This document shows positions 1-7,268 of a stretch of DNA of 10,618 nt, in pieces (position 1 is the stretch's first letter; the number at the start of each line of letters is the position of its first letter). A program made the translations under genes and the position numbers. The notes below the pieces were generated by a model. It was not told where the DNA came from and ran no database searches. It saw only the letters and a program-made list of their open reading frames with translations. The DNA is from an uncultured Eubacteriales bacterium (lineage in GTDB: Bacteria; Bacillota; Clostridia; Oscillospirales; Acutalibacteraceae), in assembly GCA_910584745.1 (NCBI GenBank), contig CAJUDG010000023.1, positions 1 through 10,618 on the forward strand. Reading direction: 5' to 3'.

Positions 1-26
1 TTTTATTTGCAAAGGAGTACGATTTA

Positions 27-923
27 ATGCATATTTCCGCCCATTTGGGCCTTCCACCTGGTCATTCGCATTTTCCCTTTGTCGACATTACAACCCGCAG
101 CGATACCAGACTGTTTCTTGACCCCTGCCTGATTGAACGAAGTCAAGATGATTTCAGCAGATATGCTGCCGCACTTATATCCGATTTCGAAGATAAACTG
201 TATTGGGATATGCGGCATGGACATTGGGGCTGTACCGCTGTCTTTGACGAAGCGCATGAAATCAATGACACCAAGCTTGGATATGGCACAGGCTATAACG
301 GGAAAGGTAAGACACCACACGGTATGCGGGACAGTCTGAGCGGTCTGTGTAAGTTGGCGAACAACATCCCATCCATTTCCCGGATACAAGATATATCCAT
401 TTTTGTTGAAGACTTTGCAGAGGACTGCATGAGTGATCTTTTGACAAATATTTTGAGACTTCCTCTCAGCCAGTTCACTGCCGAACTTATGCGCACTTAT
501 GATAAAACGCCCACTAGCAAGCATATAATTAAGTCCTGGGATTTACATGCTCACTCTTGGGTCGAAACTGAGCAGCCATATTGGACGGTCACCGGACAAA
601 AAATTCTGCTCGTCCCAAAATGGTGGGTGCGAAAAAACTTTCTCTTTAAAGCTCATCAATACCTATATGGTGTTATCATCGAGCGGATGAAGATGGAACC
701 AGGATATGAGAACCTTACCAAAATAGACGTCTGGAAAAACATGGAGCGTGATTTCGAGCACTGGGAATATGCCAAAGTCATCGAGTACACGCAAAGACAT
801 CCAGATGCCTTAAGCGACTATCATACCCGTATACCGAAGTATTATAACCGCTCTGCTGGTTGTATGGACGATAACGACCTTGACCAGGCTGTCTATGGTC
901 GTTTAATTTCGGAAATTGCATAA
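27..923 (+). CDS. Unrecognised 298-aa soluble protein
   Basis: I do not recognise this family with certainty. The start is well supported: AAAGGAG at 11-17 lies nine bases before the ATG. The protein has no signal peptide or membrane segment and looks cytosolic. Blocks that look conserved are SDTRLFLDPCLIE (residues 25-37), NDTKLGYGTGYNGKGK (80-95), FVEDFAEDCMSDLLTNI (126-142), KILLVPKWWVRKNF (192-205) and HWEYAKVIEYTQRHPDAL (245-262). The acidic cluster in the third block followed by a hydrophobic strand ending in Lys (ILLVPK) could suit a nuclease-like fold, but that is speculation. The gene is AT-richer than the operon at 1347-7065, which suggests transfer. It appears complete. Only 26 bases of upstream sequence are present, so its promoter and upstream partners are unseen. 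A short, well-initiated ORF follows 21 bases after its stop. Confidence 0.85.
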   Translation: MHISAHLGLPPGHSHFPFVDITTRSDTRLFLDPCLIERSQDDFSRYAAALISDFEDKLYWDMRHGHWGCTAVFDEAHEINDTKLGYGTGYNGKGKTPHGMRDSLSGLCKLANNIPSISRIQDISIFVEDFAEDCMSDLLTNILRLPLSQFTAELMRTYDKTPTSKHIIKSWDLHAHSWVETEQPYWTVTGQKILLVPKWWVRKNFLFKAHQYLYGVIIERMKMEPGYENLTKIDVWKNMERDFEHWEYAKVIEYTQRHPDALSDYHTRIPKYYNRSAGCMDDNDLDQAVYGRLISEIA

Positions 924-944
924 GCCACAAGAGGAGGAATAACC

Positions 945-998
945 ATGGCTGTACATCATGGCGGTAAAGTTGGAAAAACCGCCAACCCGTTGCGTTAA
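945..998 (+). CDS. 17-codon ORF, probably a truncated small basic protein
   Basis: The sequence GAGGAGGAA at 931-939 sits five bases before an ATG, one of the best ribosome sites in the window. The reading frame gives MAVHHGGKVGKTANPLR and then stops. A strong initiation site for such a short basic Gly/Lys/His-rich peptide suggests either a real micropeptide or, more likely, the 5' end of a small gene cut by a rearrangement at about 985-1000. It follows the 27-923 gene by 21 bases and would be co-transcribed with it. A second frame (ATG at 958, stop at 1108-1110, 50 codons) overlaps it and could represent continuation after a frameshift. I do not recognise that product either. Confidence 0.4.
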   Translation: MAVHHGGKVGKTANPLR

Positions 999-1051
999 TA
1001 GTGGTAAGGAACTCACGCAAGGAGACTGTTGGCTGACAATTCGTAGTGCAA

Positions 1052-1105
1052 AAGCGCAAGATGGGTTATGGATTTATAAATTATCCACAGCCCATCTTTG
1101 TGCTT
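1052..1105. repeat. Long imperfect inverted repeat with a nested stem
   Basis: The left arm AAGCGCAAGATGGG (1052-1065) pairs with CCCATCTTTGTGCTT (1091-1105), with one bulge and one mismatch. Inside it TGGAT (1069-1073) pairs with ATCCA (1083-1087). No T-tract follows, so it is not a clean intrinsic terminator. The right inner part reads TTATCCACA (1081-1089), identical to the DnaA-box consensus. The repeat lies just where composition changes from AT-richer to GC-rich. It could be a terminator for the 27-923 transcription unit, a remnant of a mobile-element end, or a structured RNA. Confidence 0.5.
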
Positions 1106-1202
1106 ATTAGAAGTTTACCAAGCAAGTGTGTGCCATCGGTCCCGTCTGCCTGGCTCTCTGCGCCGCGCGGTGGCTGGAATATAGTGGATTCAGAGTACGA
1201 AT

Positions 1203-1238
1203 AGCCGCCGTATCACGTTTCTCCGTGATACGGCGGCT
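1203..1238. terminator. Perfect 15-bp hairpin, likely terminator between convergent units
   Basis: AGCCGCCGTATCACG (1203-1217) and CGTGATACGGCGGCT (1224-1238) are perfect complements around a six-base loop. It lies about 110 bases past the stop of the minus-strand GLUG gene and downstream of the plus-strand 27-923 unit, the usual place for a shared terminator. Only TTT follows on the plus strand and no T-run on the minus strand, so termination in either direction may be weak. A REP-like element or an RNA-stabilising 3' stem is an alternative. Confidence 0.55.
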
Positions 1239-1346
1239 TTGAGTCTATAGCGGCAGAATATGGTCCAGGCCGGTACTGCGCCCCTGCTCTTTTTGCCGGG
1301 ATTCGATTTGCCGGATGAAATAAGTCTATCCAGCGAGCGGGGCATT

Positions 1347-4300
1347 TTATTTCGATGCTGGCTCCTCTTTTCCTTTCTGAGCCTTGGCGGCCTTTCTCTT
1401 GTGTTTGCCGGCAATCAGCACGAGTGCTGCCAAGGCAGCCAAACCGCCCACGACAGCGGGGATCAGCCACAGGGCGCTCCGAGTAGATTGGATACAGAAA
1501 GTGCCCTGGGTTCCGGTCATGGTCAGCAATAGATACTGTCCGTTTTGGACGGCTTCCACCTGTTGCCACTGGCCGTTCTGATACTGCCAGACATGGGTAC
1601 CGCTGTCAGGGCTTAACAGCCGCAAAGGAACGGAATCCTCTGGCTCCGCTCCAGCGAGAACGACGTCCCACACGACGGCCTGCTCCCCCGCCTCCTGGGG
1701 CGGAACCTGGACGCTGTCTGTCACATGGAGAACGGCGTCCCCGGTAAACTGTCCCTCCGCCAGGGCCAGGGCCAGCTTTCCGGACAGCTCCCGGCTGGCC
1801 ACCACAGTAACCCAAGGGGTATAGACCGCGTTCACGGTCAGGTCGGAGCGCAGGCCGGAGACATCAAACTCCGGCCAGACGCCGTAATTGCCCTCCAGCT
1901 CTGGCACAGGGGGCAGGTCGAGCCTGGACAGGTCCTCCCCGTAGAGGAAGGGAATCTGCGCCACCGTTTTTTCCTCCGCCACCAGAGTCAGCGTAAAGGC
2001 GGTGAACTCTGGCGGAATATCGGGCAGCTGGCTCAGCGCGTTAAAGGGGATGGGCTCGGCCCGCCCCGCGTAGCTGACGCCGTCCACCCCGGCGGTGCCG
2101 GTTTCTACAAAGAGATTGCCGGACAGCGCCCCATCCGTCTCTATGCCGCCGGCAATGGCTCCCAGATACTCCGTGCCTTCCTCGATTGTGACGATGGCAC
2201 GGCAGTCCCGCAGACGGCTGGCCCAGCCGGCAATGCCGCCGACGTAATTCTCTCCGGACAGGGTGCTCTTGACATGGCAGCTACGGATGGAGGCGTCCGC
2301 ATAGCCGGCCACACCCCCCACATAGTTCCCGCCGGTGCTGGCTACCGGGCCGTAATTCTGGCACTCCAAGGCAGTACCCAGGTCCATGCGCCCCGCCAGA
2401 CCGCCCACGCAGTCCTTCTTGCCGGTGACGGCCCCACGATTGACGCAGTTCATCAGCACCGCCTTGGTCTCGTAGCTGCTGCCAAAGGAGAACCGGCCGG
2501 TCGTGTCGTCCTCCGGGTCCAGGTCGAATTCAATGGCCACGGCACCGGCAATGCCGCCCACGTTGCGGTCTCCCTCCACGGTTCCCAGGTTGGAGCAGTC
2601 CGCCACCTTGCCCTCCCGGGTGGCGGAGATGTCCTCATCGGAGGTGTCCTGAATGATGCCCTCCAGGCCGCCTTCAGCGGTGTCCCTGGCGTCATCCATT
2701 GCGTCCAGCAGAAGGGTGAATACCGCGTTAAACTGCCGGTTGATGGCCCGCAGGTCGGCGGTCAGGGTGCCGTTCCCGGTCTGAAGGGCGCTGTTCAGCC
2801 CGTCCATCTCCTCCAGCAGGCCGCTCATGGCATCATAAAGGCTGTCGCCGGCCTGCCGGAAGTCCTCCCCCAGGGGGGTGAACTCCGCAGGACCGTCCTC
2901 GGTGAGCGTATCCACCGCATCGCCAATGGTATCCAGCGCCCGGCGCAGCAGCCGCCCGATGACGGCGGAGGTGTCAGAGGCCTCCTCCAGTGTATCCAGG
3001 GCGTCTCCCAGCTGGCTGGACAGAGCGCCGGAGCGGCTCAGGGCCTGCTGGAGCTGAGACAGGGCATCATCCAGATCATCCCCCACTCCCCGCAGGGCGC
3101 GGAATGCCTGACGCAGCTCCTCCCGCGCCGCCAGAAGAGAGCTGACGGAGATGGAGCCGCTTCCCAAATCCTCCAGAAAGCCTTGAAAGGCGTCCAGCGC
3201 GCGTTCCAGCCGGCTTACCGCCGTGGTCAGCCCGGAGGCGGACTGCCGCAGCTTCTCCACCGCGAGACGCAGGTCCCGCGCGGCCCGATCGCCGGTGTCC
3301 ACCGCGCCGCCCAGAGAATCCAAAGCGTCCCCCAGCTGGCGGGACAGGCGCTCCAGCCGCCCGCCCACGTCGGACAGATCGTCCAGGGCGGGAGAAATTT
3401 TGTCCAGCGCGCCGGTGATGTCGGCGGTCAGGGTGTTGATGGAGCCGATGTTCTCGTCGGTAAAATCGGAAACCCGGTCCAGCAGCTCCTTGGTGCTGTC
3501 CTTGGCGCTGCCGGCGTAGTCTCCCATGGCGCTGAGCTGGGCGGAGACGCTGTCTCCGGTGCGCTCCGCGTCGTCCAGCGCGCGGTTAATCAGGTTTTCC
3601 AGGGTGTTCAGCTCCTGGCGCAGCTGCTCCAGCGTGTCCCGGCCAGGGTCCACAAGCACATAGGGCTCCGCCTGGCCCACAATGCCGCCCACGTCCTTCC
3701 GTCCGTAGACGGTGCCGCTGTTGGTACAGCCGGACAGATAGCCGTCCTGCCGCCCGGCGATGCCGCCGGTGTTGTACCCCACATGGGGGTAGCCCACCGT
3801 GCCGCGATTGACGCAGCTCTGCACCACGCCGCTGGAATAGCCCACGATGCCACCGGTATCAAAGCAGCCGTCCAGCAGGTGGTAGGTTTCGTCGTCCGCC
3901 GCGGCCCGCTCCTTCAGGATGGCAGCCGTATCCGCGTCCATCAGGTCCACATTGGTTTCCTTCCGGGTCAGATTCACTCCGGCGCTGCTTTCACATTTGA
4001 GCAGCAACCCCAAATTCCGGCCCGCAATGCCGCCGGTGATATTCTTGCCGCTGACAGAACCGGAGACGGAACAACCGGTAATCTCACCGGTGATGCTGTT
4101 GTATCCGGCGATGCCGCCCACGGTGGCATCCCCCTGAACCACGCCGTGAAAGGCACAGCTTTGCAGGGTTCCTGCGTTGTTGCCCACGATGCCTCCCACG
4201 GTGGAGCGGGTACCCCCGGGGGCCACCGTACCCTTGACGGTCAAGTCCCGTACCAGCCCGCCGGGCTGGATATAGCGGAACAACCCCTGGGTGGAACCGG

Positions 4301-4589
4301 CGGAGGTGAGACACAGCCCGGAGATGGTGTGTCCCTGGCCTAAAAAGGTGCCGCCGAAGGTGGGAATGGGGGTGAAATCCACCCCGCTCAGGTCCAGGTC
4401 GGCGGTGAGGGTAACAGTCTTGCCCTGGGACCAGGTGTCCAGAGCGCAGTTTTTCCCGAAACGCTGGAGGTCCGCTACGTTGGAGATGGTGACAGTGCTT
4501 TCCTCCGTGGCCCAGGCGGGCAGGACCAGCGAGGTCAGAATCCAGACCGCCAGAAGGATGGGGAACAGCCGGTCGACACGTTTACGCAT
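1347..4589 (-). CDS. Secreted, membrane-anchored GLUG-repeat protein with long helical insert
   Basis: This 1080-aa protein probably acts outside the cell as the partner of the transporter encoded just upstream. The ATG at 4589 is chosen over earlier in-frame starts. It is preceded by GGAAAGGGGGCGG and begins directly with a signal peptide: MRKR, a hydrophobic run (residues 9-24), and likely cleavage after AWA (27). Six GLUG-type motifs (GGIVGNNAG, GGIAGYNS and similar) start near 132, 158, 187, 247, 275 and 301. Five more start near 678, 729, 758, 784 and 810. GLUG repeats usually build beta-solenoids on surface proteins. Between the two sets, residues about 317-655 are Leu/Ala/Asp-rich and strongly helical, probably coiled coil. 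A beta-rich region follows (about 860-1035), then a membrane segment (1039-1060) and a Lys-rich cytoplasmic tail. It overlaps the transporter stop by 8 nt, so translation is probably coupled. Its biochemical role is unknown. Confidence 0.88.
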   Translation of the reverse strand: MRKRVDRLFPILLAVWILTSLVLPAWATEESTVTISNVADLQRFGKNCALDTWSQGKTVTLTADLDLSGVDFTPIPTFGGTFLGQGHTISGLCLTSAGSTQGLFRYIQPGGLVRDLTVKGTVAPGGTRSTVGGIVGNNAGTLQSCAFHGVVQGDATVGGIAGYNSITGEITGCSVSGSVSGKNITGGIAGRNLGLLLKCESSAGVNLTRKETNVDLMDADTAAILKERAAADDETYHLLDGCFDTGGIVGYSSGVVQSCVNRGTVGYPHVGYNTGGIAGRQDGYLSGCTNSGTVYGRKDVGGIVGQAEPYVLVDPGRDTLEQLRQELNTLENLINRALDDAERTGDSVSAQLSAMGDYAGSAKDSTKELLDRVSDFTDENIGSINTLTADITGALDKISPALDDLSDVGGRLERLSRQLGDALDSLGGAVDTGDRAARDLRLAVEKLRQSASGLTTAVSRLERALDAFQGFLEDLGSGSISVSSLLAAREELRQAFRALRGVGDDLDDALSQLQQALSRSGALSSQLGDALDTLEEASDTSAVIGRLLRRALDTIGDAVDTLTEDGPAEFTPLGEDFRQAGDSLYDAMSGLLEEMDGLNSALQTGNGTLTADLRAINRQFNAVFTLLLDAMDDARDTAEGGLEGIIQDTSDEDISATREGKVADCSNLGTVEGDRNVGGIAGAVAIEFDLDPEDDTTGRFSFGSSYETKAVLMNCVNRGAVTGKKDCVGGLAGRMDLGTALECQNYGPVASTGGNYVGGVAGYADASIRSCHVKSTLSGENYVGGIAGWASRLRDCRAIVTIEEGTEYLGAIAGGIETDGALSGNLFVETGTAGVDGVSYAGRAEPIPFNALSQLPDIPPEFTAFTLTLVAEEKTVAQIPFLYGEDLSRLDLPPVPELEGNYGVWPEFDVSGLRSDLTVNAVYTPWVTVVASRELSGKLALALAEGQFTGDAVLHVTDSVQVPPQEAGEQAVVWDVVLAGAEPEDSVPLRLLSPDSGTHVWQYQNGQWQQVEAVQNGQYLLLTMTGTQGTFCIQSTRSALWLIPAVVGGLAALAALVLIAGKHKRKAAKAQKGKEEPASK

Positions 4590-7065
4590 GAGAATCCGCC
4601 CCCTTTCCCGCAGGGATTGCCGCTGGTTGGGGCGGCTCCTCCGGCCGGACAGCCCCCGTTGCCACCGCCGCATTGATGCTGCCATGGAGGATGCCGCTGA
4701 AATCGGCGTCCACCATGCCGGAGATGTATCCCCGGACGTGGCCGTCCACCAGCAGACTGCCGGTGTGGGTCTGGACGGGATGCCGGGTCTTCAGGGTAAA
4801 GGCAGTCTTTTCAATGATGGTGTCGCCCAGCAGCAGAATCTGGGGAAGGATACCCATCACCAGGAAGATGGAGATTAACGTGCCCCGGCCCAGACACACG
4901 CCGATGGAGGCGATGGAGGCTGTGGTGGACAGCAGGCCGATGGCCACGCCGGCGGAGGCCAAAATAGTGCCTGAGGTAATAATGGTGGGGAAAGCCTCAT
5001 TCAGCGACTCGATAACCGCATCCTTGAGGGACATGGTCTGTTTCAGCTCCACATAGCGGTTGGCGATGACAATGGCGTAGTCAATATTTGCGCCCATCTG
5101 GATGGAGCTGACCACCAGATAGCTGAGGAAGAACAGGGGTTCCTTCTGTAAGTAAGGGAAGGAGAAGTTGATCCAGACACTGCCCTGGATGACCAGGATC
5201 AACAGCACCGGAAGCCCGGCGGATTTGAAGGTAAACACCAGCACCAGAATGACGAATACGATGGTCAAAATGCTGATGAGCATGTTGTCGTTGCCGAAGG
5301 AGGCGGACAGGTCAAAATCGCTGGTGGAGTTGCCCACCAGGAGGGAATTTTCCGGGTAGTAACGGCCCACAATTTCATGCAGAGTGTCCAGAAAAGTGAA
5401 GGTCTCCTCCCCCTCCTCGGGCAGGTTGAGCTGTAAGACCAGACGGCTGTAGTTCTCCCCCTTCAATTGCAGCTGGGCGTCGGTCAGCTGGACGTGGAGG
5501 TCCTCAATGGTCTCAGTCATGTCCGCGTCCAGAGAGATGTAGCCCTCGTCCATCATGTCATAGACATACAGGAACATATCAATCAAGGGTACGCCGTAGC
5601 TGTCCAGGCCGGAAACTACCTGTCCGTAGTCCTCCTGGTCCACGGCGTAGGCGGAGTAGAGCAGCCGGGCCACCTCAATATCCAGATCGGTCAGCTCGGC
5701 AAACTGCCGGGGTGTCAGCCGGTCTGTGAGGACATAGCCGTCCATGGCATCCACATTGGCCAGGCCCAGCACCGTGTCCGTCTCGGGCATACGATCCAGT
5801 TCCCGGAGCAGCCGGCCCTCCTGCTCATAGTCCCCCTTGGGCACGATAACCGCCAGGGTGTTCACCCGGCCAAAGGTTTCGTTCACCCGCTGCTGGGCAA
5901 TCTGGGCGTCGCTCTGGCGGAAGGTGGTCAGCTCGGTCTGCCCGTAGGCGTAGGGGCAGCGGTTGGCGAACACAAAACCGCCAATCAGAAGCACCACAAA
6001 CAGGGGCGGCATGACAAAACGGGTTTTCACCGCCAGCCGGCCCCAGGCGGTGATTTTGGGCACAAAATTCCGGTGGTGGGTGCGGTCGATCAAACTGCTG
6101 AAGCTGAGCAGCAGCCCGGGCATCAGGGTAAACACGGCCAGCAGGCTGAGCACAATGGACTTCATCAGCACCAGGCCCAAATCCTGACCAATCCCGAACT
6201 GCATGAAGCACATGGCCCCCAGGCCGGACAGGGTGGTCATGGAGGAGCCGGCAATCTCCGGAATGGCCTTGCTCAGGGCGGCCACCACCGCCTCCCGGGC
6301 CTCCAGCTGCTCCCGCTCCTCGGTGTACCGGTGGCAGAGGATGATGGCGTAGTCAATGGCCAGGGCCAGCTGGAGGACCACCGCCACCGAGTTGGAGACA
6401 AAGGATATTTCGCCAAAGATAAAGTTGGTGCCCTTGTTCATCAGTGCCGCCATGCCAAAGGTCATAAGTAGCACCGGGATCTCCATATAGGTGTGGGAGG
6501 TGAACAGCAGCACCACCAGGATGATGACCACGGCAATCACCATGACCACCTGCATCTCGGCGTTCAGACTTTCAGAGGCGGAGTCGCCGGTGTCGCCGGT
6601 GATATAGACGTCATACCCGTCCAGAAGGGCTTTGACACCATCCAATCCCTCCAGACTCACCGGGTCAGTGGCGGTCCCGTCGTAGGTGATGGAAAACAGG
6701 GCGGATCCGTTGGTGTAGTGGTCCCTGGAACCGTTGAACTCCACCGATTTTACACCTTCCATCATCTCTATCTGCTCCGCCAAGCTCTCCGCCTGACGGT
6801 AGGAGATATTGTCCACCATAATGCGGCTGGTGCCAAAGGTGACAAACTCCGCCTCCATCACGGTCAACCCTTGCCGGGTCTCGGTGGTGTCAGACAAGTA
6901 GCTGGTCAGATCGTCGTTCACCGCCACCCAGCCGCTGGAAAAGACGCAGAAAATAGCTGCTCCGATGTACAACAGGTAAAAGGCTTTGCGTTTGTCCACA
7001 ATAAAAGCCGCAATCCGTTCCATCGGGCTTTGCTTTTCCGAAACTTCTACTGTGTGCCTGCTCAA
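4582..7065 (-). CDS. MMPL/RND-superfamily membrane transporter
   Basis: The protein (827 aa) is a resistance-nodulation-division type integral membrane protein of the MMPL family (YdfJ/MmpL-like). Members move lipids or other hydrophobic compounds across the membrane using the proton gradient. The substrate here cannot be told. It has the family's duplicated layout. TM1 (about 28-46) is followed by an extracytoplasmic domain and a TM bundle with LAIDYAII (about 235-242) in TM4. A second extracytoplasmic domain (about 375-590) and a second bundle with NIDYAIV (about 660-666) follow. These Asp-Tyr motifs match the proton-relay positions of the family. I place the start at the TTG at 7065 because AAAGGAGC (7080-7073) lies eight bases before it. 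A TTG at 7083 would overlap that site, and the ATG at 7023 lacks a ribosome site. It is the first gene of the operon, transcribed from the promoter at 7190-7218. Confidence 0.92.
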   Translation of the reverse strand: MSRHTVEVSEKQSPMERIAAFIVDKRKAFYLLYIGAAIFCVFSSGWVAVNDDLTSYLSDTTETRQGLTVMEAEFVTFGTSRIMVDNISYRQAESLAEQIEMMEGVKSVEFNGSRDHYTNGSALFSITYDGTATDPVSLEGLDGVKALLDGYDVYITGDTGDSASESLNAEMQVVMVIAVVIILVVLLFTSHTYMEIPVLLMTFGMAALMNKGTNFIFGEISFVSNSVAVVLQLALAIDYAIILCHRYTEEREQLEAREAVVAALSKAIPEIAGSSMTTLSGLGAMCFMQFGIGQDLGLVLMKSIVLSLLAVFTLMPGLLLSFSSLIDRTHHRNFVPKITAWGRLAVKTRFVMPPLFVVLLIGGFVFANRCPYAYGQTELTTFRQSDAQIAQQRVNETFGRVNTLAVIVPKGDYEQEGRLLRELDRMPETDTVLGLANVDAMDGYVLTDRLTPRQFAELTDLDIEVARLLYSAYAVDQEDYGQVVSGLDSYGVPLIDMFLYVYDMMDEGYISLDADMTETIEDLHVQLTDAQLQLKGENYSRLVLQLNLPEEGEETFTFLDTLHEIVGRYYPENSLLVGNSTSDFDLSASFGNDNMLISILTIVFVILVLVFTFKSAGLPVLLILVIQGSVWINFSFPYLQKEPLFFLSYLVVSSIQMGANIDYAIVIANRYVELKQTMSLKDAVIESLNEAFPTIITSGTILASAGVAIGLLSTTASIASIGVCLGRGTLISIFLVMGILPQILLLGDTIIEKTAFTLKTRHPVQTHTGSLLVDGHVRGYISGMVDADFSGILHGSINAAVATGAVRPEEPPQPAAIPAGKGADSHA

Positions 7066-7185
7066 CCTGAACGCTCCTTTCAAACTCTATGATAGACAAT
7101 GATACTCTGCTTTTCTTGGAAATGCAAGTGGTCAACAGAAAGATAATGTTGTCACTTCCATCGTCCCCTTTTTACATTGAATTAT

Positions 7186-7198
7186 ATGTATCATACAT
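7186..7198. promoter_or_regulatory. Operator-like dyad 1 (ATGTATCATACAT)
   Basis: This is a perfect 13-bp palindrome with a single central base, ATGTAT-C-ATACAT. It covers the -10 of the minus-strand promoter. A near copy lies 46 bp further right (7232-7244). Paired dyads between a Cro/CI-type regulator and a divergent operon are the standard arrangement for repression, so this is inferred to be a binding site of the regulator encoded at 7269-7625. Confidence 0.6.
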
Positions 7199-7218
7199 GA
7201 TTGAATAAGTAAAATCAA
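7190..7218 (-). promoter_or_regulatory. Predicted promoter of the transporter-GLUG operon
   Basis: Read on the minus strand, TTGATT (7218-7213) and TATGAT (7195-7190) are separated by exactly 17 bases, a good sigma-A type promoter. The -10 lies in the middle of the dyad at 7186-7198, so a protein bound there would block it. Transcription would start near 7183, giving a leader of roughly 120 nt before the TTG start at 7065. Confidence 0.65.
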
Positions 7219-7231
7219 TACATAGAAATAT

Positions 7232-7244
7232 ATGTATGATACGT
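7232..7244. promoter_or_regulatory. Operator-like dyad 2 (ATGTATGATACGT) at the regulator's own promoter
   Basis: The dyad ATGTAT-G-ATACGT differs from a perfect palindrome at one position. It shares TATATGTAT with dyad 1, followed by the same TAC-containing half. It contains TATGAT (7235-7240), usable as a plus-strand -10, although no good -35 is visible 17 bases upstream. Its position just before the regulator's ribosome site (about 7254-7261) suggests autoregulation. Confidence 0.55.
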
Positions 7245-7268
7245 TCCTTGAAAAAGGTGGGACTGACA

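Larger units (their letters stand above)
999..1346. other. Gene-free interval between the left genes and the operon
   Basis: No frame here carries a convincing gene on either strand. It contains the inverted repeat at 1052-1105 and the perfect hairpin at 1203-1238. Composition shifts to GC-rich at roughly 1140, so the junction between the AT-richer left block and the GC-rich operon block probably lies between about 1000 and 1140. The open stretch in the plus frame from 958 to 1110 continues after its stop as far as a TGA near 1242. That hints at a decayed gene, but I cannot identify it. Confidence 0.5.

Noticed and set aside
1081..1089. Perfect DnaA box TTATCCACA as evidence of a replication origin
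   Set aside because: It is a single box without a cluster, AT-rich unwinding region or initiator gene nearby. One exact match in a window of this size is plausible by chance.
958..1110. A 50-codon plus-strand frame starting at the ATG inside the 17-codon ORF
   Set aside because: It has no ribosome site of its own at proper spacing and an unremarkable composition, and it overlaps the hairpin at 1052-1105. Kept only as a possible frameshift continuation.
1725..4343. An 872-codon open frame on the plus strand opposite the GLUG gene
   Set aside because: It is antisense to a well-supported signal-peptide/repeat protein. Its product is a low-complexity Gly/Gln/Val/His mix typical of the reverse frame of GC-rich coding DNA, and no ribosome site was found.
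5467..6471. A 334-codon plus-strand frame opposite the transporter gene
   Set aside because: It is Gly/His/Gln-rich shadow sequence of the MMPL gene with no family motifs.
7236..7268. ATG at 7236 as the start of the XRE regulator
   Set aside because: It lies inside the operator-like dyad and has no ribosome site. The TTG at 7269 with AAGGTGGG upstream fits better.
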